64,000 nt of DNA from Tolypothrix campylonemoides VB511288 (GTDB lineage Bacteria > Cyanobacteriota > Cyanobacteriia > Cyanobacteriales > Nostocaceae): contig JXCB02000002.1 in NCBI GenBank assembly GCA_000828075.3, forward strand, positions 1,389,400 to 1,453,399, written 5' to 3'. A program made the translations under genes and the position numbers. Below are positions 36,714 to 46,729 of this stretch, one piece after another. The notes under the pieces are model-generated. The model was not told the origin of the DNA and ran no database searches. It was given only the letters and a program-made list of their open reading frames with translations. Every line of letters starts with the position of its first letter. Positions within the stretch are counted from its first letter, which is position 1.

Positions 36714-36737
36714 TTTCGGCTTGAGGTTTAAAGCGGA

Positions 36738-36866
36738 TATTATACCAAATCCGCTTTTTTAACCCCCTTTTAGCCCAAGCGATTAGAAATCGCGTCTACA
36801 CAAACAAAGTCCGCCTACGCGGACTAAATTATAAAGGGGGTATTACACCCGGATTTGGTATTATAT
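36738..36866. repeat. MITE-like element with 13-bp terminal inverted repeats
   Basis: The outer arms TATACCAAATCCG and CGGATTTGGTATTATA and the next inner arms ACCCCCTTTTA / TAAAGGGGGT are inverted, about 129 bp in all. The interior holds GCGATTAGAAATCGC and AGTCCGCCTACGCGGACT palindromes. Non-coding; it lies directly upstream of ynfA and past the radical SAM gene. Confidence 0.75.
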
Positions 36867-36936
36867 TACACTATGACAGCAGAGTCATAACGTCAACACA
36901 GTTGGGAAACTATGAGCTATCAGCTATTATCTATAG

Positions 36937-38523
36937 TCAACTAGCCACAGCGCTGGCTTTCTCATTCACCATTTCATATGGTTTTTCTGCCCCTTGTGCT
37001 AGATATTCAGCCAACTGAGATTCTATTTGCTCGCGTACAATTTGGCGATACTCTAAGAAATGCTCATTATGGGCGCAGGTAGCAAGGTAATGCTCAGCAA
37101 CGCTGGGATTACGCTTGATTATGCTAAACAAGTGGTGCCAAAACTTCCAGCGAGTTTCCCGTTTTATTCCTTGTCTCCAGATAACAATCAGTAGTGCTTT
37201 GACAACAATCCACTCTGGCATCTTAAACGGCGCTTTCCAACTCGGCGCACCCATGATCAGGAAACAGCGGTAGGTGCGATCCAAGTACTGCATTGGGTCG
37301 TATAAAGTACAAAACGCCTCAACATATTCTCTGGCAATGTCTTCTAGGGGACGGGTGGGGATAAAGTTCATCAAAGTAGTTTGGTTGATATTACCATCTT
37401 TGTTTTCCCGCAGTCGTCCTTCTTTTTTGAGACGGTGCCAAAGCGCGGTGTTTGGTAGTGCTTGTAACATGGAAAAGGTGGTAGAGGGAATTGCTGCAAG
37501 TTCTGCAAAGCGGACAATGCGATCGCCTGCGCCTGGTTTTTCGCCATCAAAACCAATAATAAACCCAGCCATTGGACGCAACCCAGCTTTGATGATGCTT
37601 TGCACCGCCTCCGCCAGCGAACTACGGGTATTTTGAAACTTCTTCGTGAGTTGCAAACTCTCCTCATCTGGTGTTTCAATTCCCAAAAACACTGCTGCAA
37701 AACCGCACTCAACCATCAACTCCATTAATTGTGGATCTTGTGCGAGATCAATCGAAGCTTCGGTGTCAAACCGGAATGGATACTGGTGTTCTGCCATCCA
37801 AACTTTTAACTCTTTAAGCAACAACTTGACATTGCGCTTGTTGCCGATAAAGTTGTCGTCCACCATAAAAATACCGCGCCGCCAACCCAACTTGTAGAGG
37901 TAATCTAACTCTGCCAACACTTGTGCGGGAGTTTTGGTACGCGGTTTGCGACCATAGAGAACAATAATGTCACAAAATTCGCACTGGAAAGGGCAACCCC
38001 GCGAAAACTGAATCGACATCATGTCGTAAGCATCAAAGTCTAGCAAATCAAAGCGGGGTATTGGGGTGTTTGTCACATCTGGTTTTTCTGTCGCCCGGAA
38101 AGTCCCAGAGGTTTCACCTCGTTCAATTGCTTCGACAAACATCGGTAGGGTAATTTCCCCTTCATCTAAAATCAAAAAATCTGCACCTACTCCCTGAACT
38201 TCGTGAGGTACAGAGGTGGGGTAAGGACCACCGACAGCAACTAACTTACCACGTTGCTTTGCTTCGCGAATTTGCTCTAGTAAATCTTGTTTTTGAACTA
38301 TCATCGCTGAGAAAATTATCACATCCGCCCAAGCCCATTCCTCTTCTGTCACTGAACGGATGTTGCGATCAACCAGCTTAAATTCCCATTCTTGAGGCAA
38401 AATGGCTGCAACAGTCACCAAGCCCAAGGGTGGTAACAAAACCTTGCGGTCTACTAACTCCAATATTTTTTCATAAGACCAAAATGTTTTGGGAAAAATA
38501 GGATAAACCAATAAAACTCGCAT
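36937..38523 (-). CDS. B12-binding-domain radical SAM protein
   Basis: A 528-residue protein with an N-terminal cobalamin-binding-like domain (about 1-140; LLPPLGLVTVAAILPQEWEF) and a radical SAM core whose cluster motif is SRGCPFQCEFCDI (CxxxCxxC). FMVDDNFIGNKRNVK and FLGIETPDEESLQ are core strands; the C-terminal part is of the DUF4070 type. Class B radical SAM methylases, including the hopanoid C-2 methylase HpnP, have this layout, but cyanobacteria carry several paralogs, so I do not assign HpnP. Start ATG 38523; it is alone on its strand. Confidence 0.85.
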   Translation of the reverse strand: MRVLLVYPIFPKTFWSYEKILELVDRKVLLPPLGLVTVAAILPQEWEFKLVDRNIRSVTEEEWAWADVIIFSAMIVQKQDLLEQIREAKQRGKLVAVGGPYPTSVPHEVQGVGADFLILDEGEITLPMFVEAIERGETSGTFRATEKPDVTNTPIPRFDLLDFDAYDMMSIQFSRGCPFQCEFCDIIVLYGRKPRTKTPAQVLAELDYLYKLGWRRGIFMVDDNFIGNKRNVKLLLKELKVWMAEHQYPFRFDTEASIDLAQDPQLMELMVECGFAAVFLGIETPDEESLQLTKKFQNTRSSLAEAVQSIIKAGLRPMAGFIIGFDGEKPGAGDRIVRFAELAAIPSTTFSMLQALPNTALWHRLKKEGRLRENKDGNINQTTLMNFIPTRPLEDIAREYVEAFCTLYDPMQYLDRTYRCFLIMGAPSWKAPFKMPEWIVVKALLIVIWRQGIKRETRWKFWHHLFSIIKRNPSVAEHYLATCAHNEHFLEYRQIVREQIESQLAEYLAQGAEKPYEMVNEKASAVAS

Positions 38524-39629
38524 AAACCATCAAGCCTCACACTTTCAGTGTTATTTCACTTTAACTAAATTAAAAATTTATTGAGGCATTGACGAAATTC
38601 TCTTAATTAAAGTTTCTATTTTTAGAATTAATTAAAAGAGAAAATAGTGAATTCTCATTATAAAAAACGAATAATATGCATCCTTGCTAACCCAAATGTG
38701 TTCTACACAGGAGTGGTAAGCAATTTGGGCATCCGTAAAAACAAAAAGTTTGATGGGAGCAAGCATCCTGGCTGCTTACTGTCACACCAATGAAAGGCAC
38801 AACATAGCACTATATTATCTGTCGCTAGGGCGAAGGCAGGCATAGGGAGTATGGTGTAAGCGCAAAGTGCAGGCTGTGTCAAGCGCGTAAACTCCTCGCT
38901 CCGCGAAGGTAGCGTATCTGGAGGACTCAGCAGGAAAAAAGCACCATCGCTTTTGGCGGAGCGTAGCCCATCGCTCTTGAGGCGCTGTTCCTTGCCCAAT
39001 CACGAGCAATACCATGGAAAATTTAAAACTGCAACTGCCTAAAAATGTAAATTTAACCGAAAAAATTTTTTTTGTCAATAACTAACTCCTAAAATTACGA
39101 ATACCGACATATATTCCATTATGAATATAAAAAAAATGTAAATCAAATAAATATTGATTGACCTGGTATTTACACGAGTATTAATATCTTATACAGATGC
39201 AATTTACAAATTGCATATACACAAATCTAGATATGTAAGTATTAACTACAAAACCATATTTTTGGGGAGCAATATAACTTTATGATTAATATGAAACTAC
39301 CAAACAAAGACTACTTAGATATAGTAAATTTTTTTCATTGCCCATAGAAATTTTGTAGAACTAATAAATCAACTATTAGAAACTAATTTCTAAGGAAAAC
39401 GGCACGAATCAGTTACCTTTTTTAAGAATTGAAAGTCCTTCAATAAAGGCTTATATTTTTTCAAACAGGTAAGTTATTTGTGGGAAACTCCTAAGCTTCT
39501 ATCTAGTATCAAGGCTCATGTGACTTGAAATAATGTCAGGTTGGGTAGGATTGTAGCCAGCGAGCTACAAACTCAAGCTTGGCTACAGGTATATTGCTAA
39601 CTATTATTGTTTTCTGTGAGGATTAATAA
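38524..39629. other. 1.1-kb non-coding region with dispersed repeats
   Basis: No gene is supported. The middle (about 38820-39005) is a mosaic of dispersed repeats, ending in the 24-bp repeat shared with 14837. The right half is very AT-rich and includes the palindrome TGCAATTT-AC-AAATTGCA at 39198-39215, a possible operator for the divergent or downstream gene. The frames at 38703 and 38815 run through repeat sequence and are not genes. Confidence 0.6.
38981..39004. repeat. 24-bp dispersed repeat, copy 2
   Basis: Exact match to 14837-14860, beginning GGCGCTGTTCCTTGCC, at the end of a repeat mosaic. Confidence 0.7.
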
Positions 39630-40472
39630 GTGGTAAACATCGGCTATCATACTGCTAAAATTCAAGGGCAATTTATTCGTTCTCTTTATAGAAATGTAGT
39701 TGTTAACTTGGTCAACTTTCCTATCAAGCAGAACCGAAAAGTTCCGATAAATGTCTATTCTTTGTCATGCGCTCGCGATTTGCCAGAACAAGTGGTAAGT
39801 ATTCGCTCATTCATTCATCATATTGGCGTTCCAGATACGTTCACTGTTATTTCTGATGGTAGCTATACTGATGATAGTTGTCGTTTACTGCGCCGCCTAC
39901 ATCCCTGTGTTGAGGTAGTGCCTTTAAAAAAACTTCTTAGAAGCGATCTACCTCAATGTGTTTCTGAATATGCTCAACTGCATCCAATGGGCAGAAAGTT
40001 GGCGGCATTAATGTCAATTCCTGTAGATAGTCCAACTATCTACACAGATTCGGATATTTTATTTTTTCCAGGTGGAATTGACTTAGTTCAGTTAGCTACT
40101 TCCGACGATAAATATACTAGATATTTACCTGATTGCTCTAATTCACTCGATGAGAGAATCATTTACGATGATTCCGAGAAAATAAATCCAATCAATGCTG
40201 GATTTATTTTATTCAAGCACGAGTTGGATTGGAGTTTCGCTATTGAACGTTTGGCAAATATTAAGGGAGTTCCCTCATATTTTACTGAACAAACAGTAGT
40301 ACATTTGACAATCCACCACAATCAGGGCAAGCCTCTGTGTTCGCAACGATATATTCTTAATGTAGAAGACCAGTTCATTTATCCAGATAAGTTTGCTAGT
40401 AGAGAAATTGCTTTAAGACATTACGTTAGGGATGTCAGACACAAGTTTTGGTTTAATTTAGGGTTGACTTGA
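39630..40472 (+). CDS. Glycosyltransferase-like protein (GT-A fold)
   Basis: A 280-residue protein that starts at GTG with GAGG 10 bases upstream. PINVYSLSCARDLPEQVVSI and TFTVISDGSYTDDSCRLLRR resemble the nucleotide-binding part of a GT-A enzyme, and TIYTDSDILFFPGG is a DxD-type metal site. NPINAGFILFKHELDW fits the acceptor side. No signal peptide is present. The family is not recognised with certainty. It precedes the HAD protein by 770 bases on the same strand. Confidence 0.65.
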   Translation: MVNIGYHTAKIQGQFIRSLYRNVVVNLVNFPIKQNRKVPINVYSLSCARDLPEQVVSIRSFIHHIGVPDTFTVISDGSYTDDSCRLLRRLHPCVEVVPLKKLLRSDLPQCVSEYAQLHPMGRKLAALMSIPVDSPTIYTDSDILFFPGGIDLVQLATSDDKYTRYLPDCSNSLDERIIYDDSEKINPINAGFILFKHELDWSFAIERLANIKGVPSYFTEQTVVHLTIHHNQGKPLCSQRYILNVEDQFIYPDKFASREIALRHYVRDVRHKFWFNLGLT

Positions 40473-41240
40473 TCGTAGGTTAATACTTAATACAGTTCGG
40501 ATAAGACTTGATTCCCGCAACCCCTCTTAAAAGGGTGGGCTAGCGAGGATCTTTGAGGAATGAACATGGTGTTCTCGTACCGTATTGGGTTAATACTTCT
40601 TAAAAAGTCATAATTAATAATTAAGTTAGATGGGGGGATTTAAACCCCACCTGAAACAGGAAGCTCCTGTAGAGGTAGGCGAATCAAACCCTTTTAATTA
40701 TGAATTATTACTGCCTTCTCGGTACAAGATTACCTATCTTCTTCCTTTCTTCCTTCTCTTCTCTTGTTGGAAATGCTACGCCCCGAGAGAGCACGTCCGC
40801 AGGACTTACGAGACGGCTTCCGCCGAACGTGTCCTAGCCGCCCTACAGCACGCCAAGGGCGGAACGGGTAAGCGCAAAGCGGACGCTGCTTTGAACGTGG
40901 TTCATTTAATCGGTATTCTTCTAGCAGGAAGGGAGTAACTATAGCGCTTGATGGTGTTGAGTGCAGTACATCAAGAAATAAGAACCACTCATGGGACACT
41001 TATGGAACACAGATAAATCTGTATTTCATCTAAACGAGAAGCGCCATGTCTTGAATTAGCCAACAGGCTAAACAAAGTAAACCTACCTAGGTAGGCTAAT
41101 CTCTATAGGCTGCAAACGCAGCCTTTGTTAGTGTACCCGTAACCTTCACACAATGCGTGGGTTACGGATGTATGTCTTGGATGGTAATCCCAACTGGTGT
41201 TGCTCGGTTAGTTTTTACTACAAACAAATAAATTAATACA
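40473..41240. other. Repeat-rich spacer between glycan genes
   Basis: It holds several dispersed repeats: an element ending in CCGTATTGGGTTAATACTT near 40580-40610, a GC-rich segment at about 40780-40900 (CCGCAGGACTTACGAGACGG), and an AAACAAAG...TAGGCTGC...GCAGCC type hairpin at 41070-41130. The frames at 40630 and 40730 cross these on opposite strands and are not genes. Confidence 0.6.
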
Positions 41241-43304
41241 ATGCACATCTGTTCATTTGACGTCTTTGACACTGTTGTGACGCGACTTGTCGGAACACCA
41301 AAAGCATTCTTTCTGTTGCTGGGTAAGCAACTTGCAGCTTCTACGCTAATTAACTGTACGCCTGAAGCCTTCGTTCATGTTCGCACCACAGCCGAGTTCC
41401 GGGCTTATGGAAATTTTGGTGAAAAATATTCTTTGCAGCAAATCTACACAGAAGTTGCGATCGCGCTGCGACTCACTGATGAGCAACGCGAAAAAATCAT
41501 GCACCTAGAATGCGCCTTGGAGTCTCAACTGATTCGTCCAATCCCCATAGCAAGGAAAATTATACAGGCAGCCCGTAACGAAAGCAACCGTGTAGTTTTC
41601 GTATCAGATATGTATTTGCCTGCGGAGTTCATCAAGGAGCAATTAGTGCGCCATTCGTTTTGGGAAGAGGGTGATGTGCTGTATGTATCTAATGAATATG
41701 GAAAATCGAAGGCAACAGGGCAACTTTTTCGAGAATTGCTCAGTCGTGAAGGTGTTTCGCCTGCCCAAGTATCTCATTATGGAAACGATCTGCGTGTTGA
41801 TGTTCAAGGTGCCAAAAAAGTCGGGCTGAAAGTTAAACATTTTCCCGAAGGCAACCTGAATCGATATGAACAAAAATTGGAGTCCCATTCCTACGCCACG
41901 GAGGGTTTATCTTCTGCTATGGCTGGTGCTTCCAGGCTAGTGCGTTTGCAAGTCCCGGTGTCGTCCTCAAAAGAAGAGGCTCTGCGTGATGTCGCTGCAG
42001 GCGTAGTGGCTCCTACATTAGTCGGGTATGTTCTCTGGGTTGTCCAACAGGCTCAGATCATGGGTTTAAAACGGCTGTACTTTGTATCGAGAGATGGTCA
42101 GATCTTGCTGGAAATAGCGCGTAGATTAATCGGTAAGCTCAATTATGTTTGCGAGCTTCGTTATATCTATGGCAGCAGACTATCGTGGAATTTACCAGCA
42201 GTCGTCAGTCTGGATCAACAGCAAGCATTGGAGATGCTGAAAAGACCAAGCTGGATTTTAGATGGCACGAGTACCGTCTGTGTTCGAGACTTTCTGGCAC
42301 GGGTTTCTATTGCTCCGGAAGAGATTCGTGATAGCTTGGCTGCTGTTGGATTCAAAGAAAAAGATTGGTCTCGAATTCTTAGTACGCAAGAGCTACAGGC
42401 ATTGCACCCAATGCTTGACAAACGCGAAGTCACTGAACTCATTCTTCAGAAAGCACAACAGAAGCAGCAAGTTCTGATGAAATACCTGGAGCAAGAGGGA
42501 GTGCTCGACTCAACGCCAAAAGGGTTAGTTGATGTCGGTTGGTTTGGCAGCTCGTATGATTCTCTAGCCGCACTTGTGAATGCTAACGGTGGCACACTTG
42601 ATGTGGGTCTATTTTATGGTCTCAAGAGTAACTCCAAAGGCAATCAATCTGACTCTAAGAAAGGCTATTTCTTTGATCTGCGGACAAAAACTGGCTTCAA
42701 AGACGTTTTACCTGAGTTAGGTATTGTTCCTCTAGAAATGTTTTGTAGTGCAGATCATGGTACCGTGCTCGGCTTTATAGAGGAAGGTGAACAAGTTCGA
42801 CCGATTTTTAAGGAGGAACGTAATCAAAGGATCATTGACTGGGGGTTACCACTTGTTAGGAAGGCAGTCTACTGTTTTACAGAGAATCTGCTACTTGATG
42901 CCAGCTTAGTGAATCCTTGGGCAGACGTGCGCGAAGCTTGTGCAGATGTCCTTCAGTCGTTTTGGTTGAACCCTTCTGATACAGAGGCGAAGGCTTGGGG
43001 CGATTTTCCCTGGGAGGCAGGTCATAGTGAGAAGACTAACTCTCTTGCCCAATCCTACCCCTGGAGAAGTGTGGCTAAATCTTTTTTGACTGCAAGATTA
43101 GCTTATCAGCAAGGTTTATGGTTTGAGGGATCAATAGCCCAAAGTGCCCCACCAATCCAAAAGGCTATGCGAGGTTTTCGCCGCTATCGGCGCTTGCTTT
43201 CGATTCTTAAGTCCAAGGTTCCCACAAAAGTTCTTCTCCGTAAAGCTAAGCTTAGTATGTCTGATCCTGAGGTAAGCTATCACGCAAATAAGCTTGCAAA
43301 TTGA
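41241..43304 (+). CDS. Large HAD-superfamily protein of a glycan-associated type
   Basis: A 687-residue protein. The N-terminal HAD domain (about 1-210) has SFDVFDTVVTR as motif I, VVFVSDMYLPAEF as motif II, and YGKSKATGQLFREL with SHYGNDLRVDVQGAKKVGLK as motifs III/IV. The second acidic residue of the usual DxD is Phe, as in dehalogenase-like members, so phosphatase activity is uncertain. The long C-terminal part (220-687) has no known motif; LKRLYFVSRDGQILLEIARR and GLVDVGWFGSSYDSLAAL look conserved. Relatives occur in polysaccharide clusters, and the neighbours here fit that. Confidence 0.7.
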   Translation: MHICSFDVFDTVVTRLVGTPKAFFLLLGKQLAASTLINCTPEAFVHVRTTAEFRAYGNFGEKYSLQQIYTEVAIALRLTDEQREKIMHLECALESQLIRPIPIARKIIQAARNESNRVVFVSDMYLPAEFIKEQLVRHSFWEEGDVLYVSNEYGKSKATGQLFRELLSREGVSPAQVSHYGNDLRVDVQGAKKVGLKVKHFPEGNLNRYEQKLESHSYATEGLSSAMAGASRLVRLQVPVSSSKEEALRDVAAGVVAPTLVGYVLWVVQQAQIMGLKRLYFVSRDGQILLEIARRLIGKLNYVCELRYIYGSRLSWNLPAVVSLDQQQALEMLKRPSWILDGTSTVCVRDFLARVSIAPEEIRDSLAAVGFKEKDWSRILSTQELQALHPMLDKREVTELILQKAQQKQQVLMKYLEQEGVLDSTPKGLVDVGWFGSSYDSLAALVNANGGTLDVGLFYGLKSNSKGNQSDSKKGYFFDLRTKTGFKDVLPELGIVPLEMFCSADHGTVLGFIEEGEQVRPIFKEERNQRIIDWGLPLVRKAVYCFTENLLLDASLVNPWADVREACADVLQSFWLNPSDTEAKAWGDFPWEAGHSEKTNSLAQSYPWRSVAKSFLTARLAYQQGLWFEGSIAQSAPPIQKAMRGFRRYRRLLSILKSKVPTKVLLRKAKLSMSDPEVSYHANKLAN

Positions 43305-43490
43305 GACTGCATAGGAACAGGGGAGCAGGGGGAGAGGATTTGAGGCTTTTGCACAAAAAGAAATGACAGCTTAATTCCTAACTTTTTTGTGATCCTAACT
43401 TTCTTGTGGGATGGGCGACACGAGCCGTCGTTAACTATGGGCGGACAAGATGTCCACCTCACAAGAACTGTATTACTCGTAATTTTTTGT

Positions 43491-44462
43491 TTACTTGATA
43501 AATGGTTCAACACCACTGATTTTCAAAACATCGCTCATCGTTGCACAGTAATTAGGCAAACCCAAATTGGCAGGATTCACAACATTTTGGTAAGTAAAAT
43601 GCCGATAATTCATACTGAACCTATCCCAAGCAGCCATCTGAATGCGGAATAAAACGATAATTAAATTGGCTAAAGATAACGATAGCGGGATGCGAAAGAA
43701 AATCTTTTTGCCTAGATAGGCGCAAACTTCTTCTATTGCCTGGTTTACAGTTAATTGCGCTTGACCCAAAACAACAAAGCGTGGTTCGTCTTCTCTGGGA
43801 GGATTATCAATCAAATACTGTACCACTGTGGCAATGTCTCGCCCGTGAATGAAGTGGAAACTACCATCTGCCTTTAAATAACGAATCAAATCTATATATT
43901 TCGTAACTTCTGCAATGCCAGATGTAACGTGAGAATAGGGTTTGTTGGAATCGCCCCCCACGACTAAAGTGGGAAAAACAGCCGTCACTTTGGGGGCTAT
44001 GGCTAACTGCGGTATCTTATGCAAGCAATCGTACTTGGAACGGATATAATCTGTCCCCAGTTTGCCTGCTTCCTTCAACGGTTGATTGTTGCGATCCAAA
44101 ACGCTAGCAGTGGAAAAATAAATCACTTGTTCGCATCTGTTTGGATCTAGCAAGTTGAGCAATTCGTGCGTTTTATGTACATTAATATCAAAAGTGGCAT
44201 CACCGCCCCAAGCCGTTGCCGTTAGCACAGCAATATCTATCGTCTTGAGCAAGTCGGCAAATTGCCCTATTTCTTGCATATCAGCCTGCAAAACGGTAAC
44301 ACCCGGACGTGCTTGAGTATCTACTTGCAGTTTTTTGGGGTTCCTGACTAGCAGATACAGTTCGTGTTGAGTTTCTTGAATTAAAGTTTCACTTATATAG
44401 TGACCGATACAACCACTTGCACCCGTTACTAAAATCCGTTTCTGGCTCATAAAGAGTTTCAA
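43491..44462 (-). CDS. NAD(P)-dependent epimerase/dehydratase (extended SDR)
   Basis: A 323-residue Rossmann protein. The nucleotide loop is ILVTGASGCIGHYI (about 9-22), the catalytic lysine pair is in DYIRSKYDCLHKI (YxxxK), and FSTASVLD supplies the Ser/Thr. The family changes sugar nucleotides or related alcohols. The start may be ATG 44462 or the Met four codons on. It is convergent with the HAD gene, with 186 bases between them. Confidence 0.85.
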   Translation of the reverse strand: MKLFMSQKRILVTGASGCIGHYISETLIQETQHELYLLVRNPKKLQVDTQARPGVTVLQADMQEIGQFADLLKTIDIAVLTATAWGGDATFDINVHKTHELLNLLDPNRCEQVIYFSTASVLDRNNQPLKEAGKLGTDYIRSKYDCLHKIPQLAIAPKVTAVFPTLVVGGDSNKPYSHVTSGIAEVTKYIDLIRYLKADGSFHFIHGRDIATVVQYLIDNPPREDEPRFVVLGQAQLTVNQAIEEVCAYLGKKIFFRIPLSLSLANLIIVLFRIQMAAWDRFSMNYRHFTYQNVVNPANLGLPNYCATMSDVLKISGVEPFIK

Positions 44463-44576
44463 ATAAGATTAAGGCGTTATGAATTATGAATGATAGATGA
44501 TTAAAAAAGTTTCAAAATTCAAAATCTATGACTCCTATATGGACATAAAGTCTAACTGCTAAGGTGTTAGGTTGCT

Positions 44577-44958
44577 TCAACGAGCGTAGGGCTGTGCTGT
44601 AACTAAACCGGGCACAACCCGATAATGTTTAACATTGAAGGTGCACAGTATTGCACCTCGTCCAACTGCACAGGCAGCAATCAAAGCATCAAGCAACCCC
44701 AAACTGTTTGACAGGTGATAGGTTGTAAAATCTGATAGCGCACGGGCGCAATCAGCTTCAGTAGCCCAAACCACAGGTAATGGAGCAATGAGCTTGAGAA
44801 CATTACGCACTTGTTGTATGTTCTGAGCATCTTGAATTAACTCCATAACAACAAAACCGGGAACACTAGGCACCTCTGCTAGGCTCGCTTTCCCAAGCTA
44901 TTGCAGGAGCATGACCACGCTGAATGTCGATCAGAACGTCAGTGTCTAACAAGTACAT
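44577..44958 (-). pseudogene. vapC: vapC-like PIN-domain toxin gene, broken by a frameshift
   Basis: The frame from ATG 44958 starts MYLLDTDVLIDIQRGHAPAI, a textbook PIN-domain start with the first catalytic Asp residues, then hits TAG at 44866-44868. The rest of the toxin continues in another frame from about 44890 to 44577: SLAEVPSVPGFVVMELIQDA, later LGLLDALIAACAV and ILCTFNVKHYRVVPGL. A one-base gain or two-base loss near 44888-44893 (GGGAAAGCGAG, minus strand) explains it. It starts 8 bases after the antitoxin stop. Unless this is a sequence error, no active toxin is made. Confidence 0.88.
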
Positions 44959-44966
44959 CACCCTAC

Positions 44967-45227
44967 CTATGCTCGCGATCGCTTTTCAGCCTCATGACGT
45001 AATTGACGGGCGTGTGCTTGACTATTAGTAATGTCAGGTCGTGAATTGATGATGCCTTCGCTTTGCCAATAAGCAACAAGCTCTGCTCCAGTTTTAGGCA
45101 AATTCACTAGAACTTGCCTGGTAGATAGAATACGGAGAATGTATTCAGACAAAGGTAAGTTTAGCTGAGAAGCTTCAGTGCAAAGTTCATTCTCTAGCTC
45201 TGGTGGCAGGTTAAGGTTAAGACTCAC
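44967..45227 (-). CDS. Antitoxin partner of the broken vapC
   Basis: An 86-residue protein with an N-terminal RHH-like segment (SLNLNLPPELENELCTEASQ then LPLSEYILRIL) and a charged C-terminal tail that would bind the toxin (AHARQLRHEAEKRSRA). GTG start at 45227 with AGGAG 8 bases upstream. Its position directly before vapC marks it as the antitoxin. Confidence 0.8.
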   Translation of the reverse strand: MSLNLNLPPELENELCTEASQLNLPLSEYILRILSTRQVLVNLPKTGAELVAYWQSEGIINSRPDITNSQAHARQLRHEAEKRSRA

Positions 45228-45526
45228 TTGCTCTCTCCTATTTTGGCTATGGTTCTAGATTGATGGTAACTTGAGCAAGAAGAGTGTAGGAATTAGGGAC
45301 TTCCAAATTAAGAAGTATCCAATTTTTTATTATGGGAGTGGCACTAAGCGCCCGTCCTATTAACAGGGTGGTCAGGATGCCATGCATCGCCCCAAGACAA
45401 GACACATCAAAACTATCCCTAAAAAAGCGCAGGGTATACACGCTACGGTCATGCAAAGCCTACAAGACGTTTGAGTATTTGCACAGTCAGGGGGCGCAAA
45501 GCCGCCCCGCCCCTAACCTCGACTTA
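45228..45526. other. Non-coding spacer before hemE 3' end
   Basis: Contains GC-rich dispersed-repeat pieces (for example around 45340-45420 and GGGGCGCAAAGCCGCCCCGCCCC near 45492-45515, which can fold back). The two short frames crossing it are not supported. Confidence 0.5.
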
Positions 45527-46582
45527 TCAAACAACTGCACTGCTGAGTTGCTTTGCTGTTTCAAAGAAGAAAGCGACATTCTCTTCTGGCGTTTCCGGTA
45601 AAACACCGTGACCGAGATTAAGAATGTGTCCCTTGTTACCTGCTTTGCGAACAGTATCGAAAATGCGATCGCGGATAAATTCTTTGGAACCAAAGAGCAC
45701 GCCAGGATCAAGGTTTCCTTGCACTTTCATGTGTTTGCCTAATCTTTGGCGTGCGTCTGCCATATCCACTGCCCAGTCTACAGTGATAATATCCGCACCC
45801 GATAATGCCATCCTCTCTAGCAAACCTGCACTACCACTCACCAGTAGAATCAGGGGTGTATCAGGATGAGTTTGCCTGACTTGCTGGAAAACTCGCTGCT
45901 GATAGGGAAGTGCGAAAGTTTCGTAATCTTGAGGACTCAACTGTCCCGCCCATGAATCAAACATTTGCACAACTTGAGCGCCACAGTCAATTTGGTAACG
46001 GACATAAGTGGCGATCGCATCTGCAAATTTTGCCAGCAACTGATGCAGCACCGTCGGTTCCGAGAACGCCATATTTTTGATTATCGAATAAGTTTTGGAA
46101 CCTTTTCCCTCCACCGCATAAGCGGCTAATGTCCAAGGCGCACCCACAAAGCCCAACACAGTTGATTGATTGCCTACTTCTTGCCGTAATGCCTGGAGAA
46201 TTGTTTTAATAAAAGGCAGCGACTCTTCTGGTTCTAACGGATGCAGGTTATCGACTTGTGCTTGGGTGCGAATCGGCGAGTCAATGATTGGTCCTTTGCC
46301 TTCAGCGATATCCATATCAATGCCTAAACCAGGTAGCGGTGTGACAATATCAGAAAACAAAATCACTCCGTCTGGTTGGAAGGCTTTCCAGGGTTGCAAG
46401 GATACCTCAATCGCTACTTCTGGTATTTCCGAGCGATCGCGAAAAGAAGGATACTTCTCCCTTAAATCTCGGTAAGCTTTCATATATCGTCCCGCTTGCC
46501 GCATCATCCATACTGGGGGACGGTCTAACACTTCACCACGAGCTGCCCTGAGGAGATAAGGATCATTGGAAGAAATACCCAT
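45527..46582 (-). CDS. hemE: Uroporphyrinogen decarboxylase
   Basis: HemE removes four carboxyl groups from uroporphyrinogen III on the way to haem and chlorophyll. The 351 residues carry both signatures: [15 protein letters not shown] near the start and [16 protein letters not shown] in the middle, plus [14 protein letters not shown] with the conserved Asp and [13 protein letters not shown] near the end. Full normal length. ATG 46582, single gene divergent from the membrane protein at 46730. Confidence 0.96.
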   Translation of the reverse strand: MGISSNDPYLLRAARGEVLDRPPVWMMRQAGRYMKAYRDLREKYPSFRDRSEIPEVAIEVSLQPWKAFQPDGVILFSDIVTPLPGLGIDMDIAEGKGPIIDSPIRTQAQVDNLHPLEPEESLPFIKTILQALRQEVGNQSTVLGFVGAPWTLAAYAVEGKGSKTYSIIKNMAFSEPTVLHQLLAKFADAIATYVRYQIDCGAQVVQMFDSWAGQLSPQDYETFALPYQQRVFQQVRQTHPDTPLILLVSGSAGLLERMALSGADIITVDWAVDMADARQRLGKHMKVQGNLDPGVLFGSKEFIRDRIFDTVRKAGNKGHILNLGHGVLPETPEENVAFFFETAKQLSSAVV

Positions 46583-46729
46583 TTAACAGTTCATCCTAAA
46601 CTCTTTTTTATGTCATTGTTTAGCTTATCATTCCAGGATTCTCCTTTTTGAGGAGCAAGAGCGTTTGGGGTGCAGATCGCAAAACTTCTACTCAAATCCG
46701 ACTTAAAACTTAATAAATATTAAATTCTT

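Noticed and set aside
36937..38523. Naming the radical SAM protein HpnP (hopanoid C-2 methylase)
   Set aside because: The domain layout fits, but several paralogs share it and no diagnostic residue is known to me.
38703..39078. Two overlapping minus-strand ORFs
   Set aside because: They cross a mosaic of dispersed repeats and lack protein-like character.
40630..40999. ORFs on both strands
   Set aside because: Both cross the same GC-rich repeat; neither resembles a protein family.
45247..45601. Short ORFs next to hemE
   Set aside because: Overlap each other, hemE's 3' end and repeat pieces; no motif.
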